This document shows, piece by piece, positions 5,726 to 9,600 of a stretch of DNA of 9,600 nt (positions within the stretch are counted from its first letter, which is position 1; each line of letters begins with the position of its first letter). Source of the stretch: an uncultured Saprospiraceae bacterium (lineage in GTDB: Bacteria; Bacteroidota; Bacteroidia; Chitinophagales; Saprospiraceae); contig CALMIT010000121.1 in NCBI GenBank assembly GCA_937864255.1, positions 1 to 9,600 of the forward strand, read 5' to 3'. The notes below the pieces were generated by a model, which saw only the letters and a list, made by a program, of their open reading frames with translations, made no database searches and was not told where the DNA came from. The position numbers and the translations under genes were made by a program.

Positions 5726-6829
5726 TTATTTTGAAATACTAGGGAACATGCTTTTGACGGCAGGCGCCACGGTTTTTCCGTTTGAAAAACTTTTTCCCAG
5801 GAAAGCCGCCACCGTAGCCGCCACCTGGTTTTGGTACAATTGCCCCGGGCTTTTCATTTCGCCGGAAGCCGGCGTGTCAGGACCAATCACGGCAAACCAG
5901 ATTTCGTCGGCGTCTTTGATTTTGATGCCGTGGTGTTTCCAGGTGTCTTTCGGACTGTGTCCGCGTCCGTGGTCGGTCGTGATGATGAACGTCGTTTTGT
6001 TTTTGTATTTGGGATGGCTCTGTACGTATTCCCACAATTCGCGAATGAAGCTGTCGGTGCGGCGGGCAGACCAGAGGTACTGGTCGTATTTTCCGTCGTG
6101 TGCGAAATCATCCGTTTCACCGTAGGCGATATAAAAAAGTTTCGGGTGATTTTTTTTGAGGTATTCCAGTGCAAAATTTTGCGTAAAACCGTCGAGCCGC
6201 ACAGAACCCCAGGGGCTTGGAATTTCGCGCTGAAGTTTGTTCAGCGTTTTTTCATTGCAGCTCAGTTTTTTTCCTTTTACTTCCTCAAAACCTGCATTCA
6301 CCGGCACACCGCTTCTTTCCTCATTGATAATAAAAGGAAAAACGTCCCAGGAGCCGAATGCCGCCACTTTGTCTTTGTACTCGGGCATTCGGTTGAAATA
6401 TTCCAGAACATTGACGTTGGGATTTTGAATTTTATCATTGGAATGAATGCGCTCGTCGTCTGCTGCGCCGGTCAATATTTCGTTGTAGCCTGGATAGGAA
6501 AACCACATTTTATTGCTGCAATTGACAAAATTTTTGTGCCACCTGTTGCCATAAATCTGCCCCTCGCGGGCAATGGTCGTCCAGAAAAAAGGCATCAGGC
6601 GCTCGCGGCGTTCCTGCGCATTTTCTACCCAAAAAACACTTTTCAATAAAGCCGTATCGTGCGTAAATTCTTTATCGGAGATCAAGCTGTCCACCGCGCC
6701 TGAAAAAAGTTCCTGCCAGCGCAGCCCGTCCAGGGTTATCAAAAACACATTTTCGGTTTTCAATTCTTTCTGGCTCCAAAGCGGGGCAAAGCAAAGCGCG
6801 AAAAGAAAAATTAAAAGTTGGTTTTTCAT
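5726..6829 (-). CDS. Secreted alkaline-phosphatase-superfamily phosphodiesterase (type I phosphodiesterase / nucleotide pyrophosphatase-like)
   Basis: The chosen start at 6829 gives 367 residues beginning MKNQLLIFLFALCFAPLWSQ, a clear signal peptide with likely cleavage near residue 19-20. An upstream in-frame ATG at 6934 would overlap the SusD gene and put the signal inside the protein, so it is rejected. The alkaline-phosphatase-superfamily metal site is readable: NVFLITLDGLRWQELF (D34), WFSYPGYNEILTG with S111 as the probable nucleophile (aligning with the T-x-PN motif of NPP enzymes), GETDDFAHDG (D240, H244), TTDHGRGH (D286, H287) and KHHG (H299/H300). The Asp/His metal ligands all appear present, so it is likely active in the periplasm or on the surface. 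Sulfatase-like or phosphatase activity is also possible, but there is no sulfatase C-x-P-x-R signature. It follows the SusD gene by 89 bases, with a terminator between. Confidence 0.9.
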   Translation of the reverse strand: MKNQLLIFLFALCFAPLWSQKELKTENVFLITLDGLRWQELFSGAVDSLISDKEFTHDTALLKSVFWVENAQERRERLMPFFWTTIAREGQIYGNRWHKNFVNCSNKMWFSYPGYNEILTGAADDERIHSNDKIQNPNVNVLEYFNRMPEYKDKVAAFGSWDVFPFIINEERSGVPVNAGFEEVKGKKLSCNEKTLNKLQREIPSPWGSVRLDGFTQNFALEYLKKNHPKLFYIAYGETDDFAHDGKYDQYLWSARRTDSFIRELWEYVQSHPKYKNKTTFIITTDHGRGHSPKDTWKHHGIKIKDADEIWFAVIGPDTPASGEMKSPGQLYQNQVAATVAAFLGKSFSNGKTVAPAVKSMFPSISK

Positions 6830-6840
6830 TTTGTAATCTT

Positions 6841-6886
6841 TTTTAAAAAAGCGGCCGGACCTGATCCTTTGCTTCCAGCCGCTTTT
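6841..6886 (-). terminator. Intrinsic terminator after the SusD gene
   Basis: A 9-bp stem pairs 6847-6855 (AAAAGCGGC) with 6878-6886 (GCCGCTTTT), with a further GA/TC pairing inside. On the minus strand six T and then four A follow. It is 32 bases after the SusD stop and only 11 bases before the phosphodiesterase start, leaving no room for a promoter downstream. The phosphodiesterase must therefore depend on partial read-through or on a promoter in or before the terminator. Confidence 0.8.
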
Positions 6887-6918
6887 CAAAATCAAATGAT
6901 TATTATGAAAAAGAAGAT

Positions 6919-8388
6919 TTATTTCAGATACCACATCAGTGTGTTGATATCGTCGGCGCCCTGGCGGGCTACTGCTTCCTGGCGGTTGGCGCCATTCAGC
7001 GAGCCTTCGATGATCGGGTAAATGAACCGCACCGGAATCCTGTCGTCGTTTTGATTGTCCACCGAAGGCAGCAATTTTGGAAAGCGGGTACGCCGCCAGT
7101 CAAACCAGGCTTCCATTCCCTGAAAATAAAGCGCCACCCATTTCTGAGTTCCTGTTTTTTCGAGTTTTTGCTCGGTCGTACCGGTGTAAGCCGTCAGCGG
7201 GCTGGTAAAATAATCGGCAGGAATAGCCAGGTTGTAAAAATTGAAAGAAGCGTTGACGCCGTTTTTGTAAAAATCTTCGGCGCTACCGCCTATCAGTCCT
7301 TTTTCGGCAGCCTCCGCCAGCAAAAACTGCAACTCGGCATAAGTCATGATGACGCCTTTTGCCACTTTCAAACCTTCGCCCGAAATGGCGGCTTCATAAA
7401 ACAAACTTCCGATTTGGGAGTGGTTTTGCTGTCCGCCCAGGTAAGTCTGCGCCGTCACGTCGTCCAGCCCGTTCGGAATACCCCGGATGATGGCGGTATC
7501 ACTGCCGATGCTGGCGGGCGTAGGTCTGAAAAACACGTTGATGCGCGGGTCATTGACCGATTTCAAAAAATCCACCATTGTGCTGCTGGCTCTGAATTCG
7601 TTGAAAGAGCCGATACGCGCCGAGTAAAGCGGAAATTGATCCGGATTCGAACTCGCATAATTATACACCGCATTGTCGGCATTTGATTCAAAAACCGGGT
7701 ATGTAGCCGGCGCATTGACGATGGTCTGCAAATCGCCGCTCACGTCTTTCTTTTTTGAAATGCGCATCAGGTAGCGCACCCGCAGCGAATTGGATAATTT
7801 TTTCCATTTATCAATATCGCCGTTGAAAAGTACGTCGCCGCTGATAGCTTCCGCCGAAGTGCCGAGTATTTCGTTGGCCGTTTTTAAATCATTTAAAATG
7901 CCGTTGTAAATAGTTTCCTGCGTGTCGTATTTCGGATAATAAATTCCGGCAGATTTACCCTGAATAGCTTCCGAATAAGGAATATCGCCGTACGCATCGG
8001 TAGCCAGTGAAAACAACCAGGCGCGCAAAACCAAACCCACGCCCAGATAATTTTGCTCCTTTCTTTCTTCCGAGGCACGGATGATATTGTTGACGTCGCG
8101 CATGTTGTCGTAAACAGAATTCCAGATGCCGTTGAGTTCGCCCCAGAGGTAGCGGTCTTCGTTTACAAACTGATTTTTTGCCGTTTGTTGTACGACAATA
8201 TTTCCGATGCCCCAGGCTTCGTTCATCACGGTGTTCATCACGTCTCTGAGTACGCCGGGCAGTATTAGTCCCGAATTTACATCGGTGGGCGCGTTGGGAT
8301 TTTCGTTGATTTCATCGAAATCTTTGGTGCAGGCAAAGAGCGTAAGCACCAGCGCCGCCACAAGGAATATTTTTGATTGAAAATTCAT
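6919..8388 (-). CDS. SusD/RagB-type outer-membrane nutrient-binding lipoprotein (SusD-like_2)
   Basis: This 489-residue protein starts with a lipoprotein signal: MNFQSKIFLV, then a hydrophobic core ending in the lipobox LFAC with C20, followed by TKDFDEINENPNAPTD. That sequence is typical of the SusD-like_2 family (PF12771 type). Further family marks are LATDAYGDIPYSEA (128-141), MTYAELQFLLAEAAEKG (348-364) and WFDWRRTRFPKL (428-439). Length is normal and the frame is complete. SusD proteins sit as a lid on the outer face of a SusC transporter and bind the ligand, usually a glycan or peptide. It follows the SusC gene by 38 bases without a terminator, so the two are co-transcribed. The ligand cannot be deduced; the two downstream phosphoesterases suggest a phosphorylated compound. 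Confidence 0.94.
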   Translation of the reverse strand: MNFQSKIFLVAALVLTLFACTKDFDEINENPNAPTDVNSGLILPGVLRDVMNTVMNEAWGIGNIVVQQTAKNQFVNEDRYLWGELNGIWNSVYDNMRDVNNIIRASEERKEQNYLGVGLVLRAWLFSLATDAYGDIPYSEAIQGKSAGIYYPKYDTQETIYNGILNDLKTANEILGTSAEAISGDVLFNGDIDKWKKLSNSLRVRYLMRISKKKDVSGDLQTIVNAPATYPVFESNADNAVYNYASSNPDQFPLYSARIGSFNEFRASSTMVDFLKSVNDPRINVFFRPTPASIGSDTAIIRGIPNGLDDVTAQTYLGGQQNHSQIGSLFYEAAISGEGLKVAKGVIMTYAELQFLLAEAAEKGLIGGSAEDFYKNGVNASFNFYNLAIPADYFTSPLTAYTGTTEQKLEKTGTQKWVALYFQGMEAWFDWRRTRFPKLLPSVDNQNDDRIPVRFIYPIIEGSLNGANRQEAVARQGADDINTLMWYLK

Positions 8389-8426
8389 TTTTCAAAATTT
8401 TGAAATAGTAAACAAAAAGAGTTTGA

Positions 8427-9600
8427 CTAAAAATTGAGTCCGAGATTGACGCCCCAGCTCCGTGTGGAAGGCAGCGCCACCGACTCCACGCCAGGTATGA
8501 TTTGTCCGCCGGCGGTAGAGGAAGTTTCGGGATCAACGTGCGGCACGTCCGTCCACAAAGCCAGATTTCTGCCCACAAGCGAAATGGTGATGTCTTTCAC
8601 GCCGGAACTGCCCAGCCATTTATTGGGAATGGTATAGCCCAATCTTACTTCTCTGAGTTTTAAGAAAGTGGCGTCGTACACCATTCCTTCGATCAGACGA
8701 CGACCCAATGTGATGGTCGTGTGCCACTCGCGGGCGGAAAGTTGTTTGGTATTTTCGGTAAAGCCCGTTACGTTGCCTTCACCGTCGAGTACCGGCACCA
8801 CGCCTTCTCCGATTACGCCGTTGCCGGGCTTGCTGAGATCGTAGCCGTCGGCGCGCCCTTCGAGCGTTTCGGCGATGATACCGCCCTCGCGGCCAACGGT
8901 TTGCGTGTGCGAGTAGATTTTTCCACCCATACGCATATCAAAAAGAAAACCGAGGTTAATGCCTTTGTAAGAAAACTGGTTGCTGATACCCGCGAGCCAG
9001 TCGGGGTTGTAATTACCCAGTTTTATCTGCGTAGCTGTTGGCACGGGTTTTCCGTCATTGTTGTACACTATTTGGCCTACATACTGCCCGGTCGGATCGT
9101 AATATTTATCCTCGGGATTATCGCTCACTCTGGTGTAGCCGATGCCGTACATATCGCCCATATTTTCATCTACCCGCGCTTCTACGGTCACATACCTGCT
9201 GGCCATTACATAGTTTGTAATAGACTGCCCGGAAACAGGGTCAGTGTACAGTTCTTTTACTTTACCCCGGTTGGTTGACCAGTTCAAATCCAAATCCCAT
9301 CTGAAACCCGAAGCGCTTCTGATCGGATTGATGTGCAATACCACTTCCACACCCTGATTTTGAATCAAACCGGCATTGATCAGCCTGGTAGAATAGCCGG
9401 TCGTATTGGACAGCGGCACGCCGAGGATCTGGTTTTTACTGTTGGTCAGGTAGTAAGTGAGGTCAAGCCCGATGCGGTTTTTGAAAAAGCGCAAATCCAC
9501 GCCCGTTTCAAAAGAATTTGAAATCTCGGGTTTGAGTTCTGCATTGGGAATTTGCGAAGATTCCGAATAAGCGGGTCTGCCGAGTACTGCCTGCTGCGCG
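8427..9600 (-). CDS. SusC/RagA-type TonB-dependent outer-membrane receptor (C-terminal 390 residues, start outside window)
   Basis: The reverse strand is open from the right edge to a TAG at 8427-8429. Residues just inside the edge read AQQAVLGRPAYSESSQIPNA, followed by LKPEISNSFETGVDLRFFKN, a hallmark of the late barrel of SusC-like receptors. The frame therefore continues through the GTG at 9498-9500, which is only an internal Val codon. The remainder alternates polar and aromatic residues like beta-barrel strands and ends WGVNLGLNF, with the terminal aromatic residue needed for outer-membrane insertion. GISNQFSYKGINLGFLFDMRMGG and DATFLKLREVRLGYTIPNKW are also family-typical, each here shortened in part. 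SusC proteins are about 1000 residues, so the plug and most of the barrel are missing from view. With SusD it forms the substrate uptake complex powered by TonB. Confidence 0.94.
   Translation of the reverse strand, partial: AQQAVLGRPAYSESSQIPNAELKPEISNSFETGVDLRFFKNRIGLDLTYYLTNSKNQILGVPLSNTTGYSTRLINAGLIQNQGVEVVLHINPIRSASGFRWDLDLNWSTNRGKVKELYTDPVSGQSITNYVMASRYVTVEARVDENMGDMYGIGYTRVSDNPEDKYYDPTGQYVGQIVYNNDGKPVPTATQIKLGNYNPDWLAGISNQFSYKGINLGFLFDMRMGGKIYSHTQTVGREGGIIAETLEGRADGYDLSKPGNGVIGEGVVPVLDGEGNVTGFTENTKQLSAREWHTTITLGRRLIEGMVYDATFLKLREVRLGYTIPNKWLGSSGVKDITISLVGRNLALWTDVPHVDPETSSTAGGQIIPGVESVALPSTRSWGVNLGLNF

Noticed and set aside
5831..6649. Plus-strand open frame of 272 codons
   Set aside because: It is antisense to the phosphodiesterase. 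Long antisense frames are common opposite this codon usage, and the minus frame has the signal peptide and catalytic motifs.
6830..6934. 35-codon N-terminal extension of the phosphodiesterase
   Set aside because: It would overlap the SusD 3' end and run through the terminator, placing a clear signal peptide in the interior of the protein.
7051..9278. Plus-strand open frames opposite SusD and SusC (185-211 codons)
   Set aside because: They are shadows of the SusD and SusC frames with no motif of their own.

Overview
The window looks like a chromosomal segment from a member of the Bacteroidota, probably a Saprospirales- or Chitinophagales-like lineage. The evidence is a SusC/SusD pair of Bacteroidota type, a DUF5690 membrane protein, almost no Shine-Dalgarno sequences ahead of the starts, and core genes of about 50% G+C by eye. 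The assignment is an inference from gene content; there is no rRNA or marker gene.

Left part (1-1830). A minus-strand DUF5690 / MFS-like membrane protein runs off the left edge. It is missed by a simple ATG-to-stop scan because its end is outside the window. Its 415-base upstream region holds a candidate structured RNA or attenuator with a clear minus-strand terminator. Divergently, a plus-strand NADP-binding oxidoreductase of the F420-oxidoreductase superfamily is followed by a 14-bp perfect terminator hairpin.

Middle part (1831-3875). This looks like an accessory insert. One very AT-rich plus-strand orphan gene (433 aa) carries an R-x4-H motif in a setting that resembles HEPN ribonuclease domains, plus a C-terminal hydrophobic segment. 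A degenerate hairpin repeat lies upstream. Right after its stop codon is an imperfect palindrome laid out like an integron attC site. A 160-bp inverted-repeat element with a perfect internal hairpin follows.

Right part (3876-9600). Four minus-strand genes, read right to left, are a SusC-type TonB-dependent receptor (C-terminal part only), a SusD-type lipoprotein, an alkaline-phosphatase-superfamily phosphodiesterase with a signal peptide, and a modular calcineurin-like phosphoesterase. SusC and SusD are 38 bases apart with no terminator between them. Each later junction contains an intrinsic terminator. The likely joint role is capture and dephosphorylation of a phosphorylated or phosphodiester-containing substrate at the outer membrane and periplasm. 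The substrate cannot be read from the sequence.
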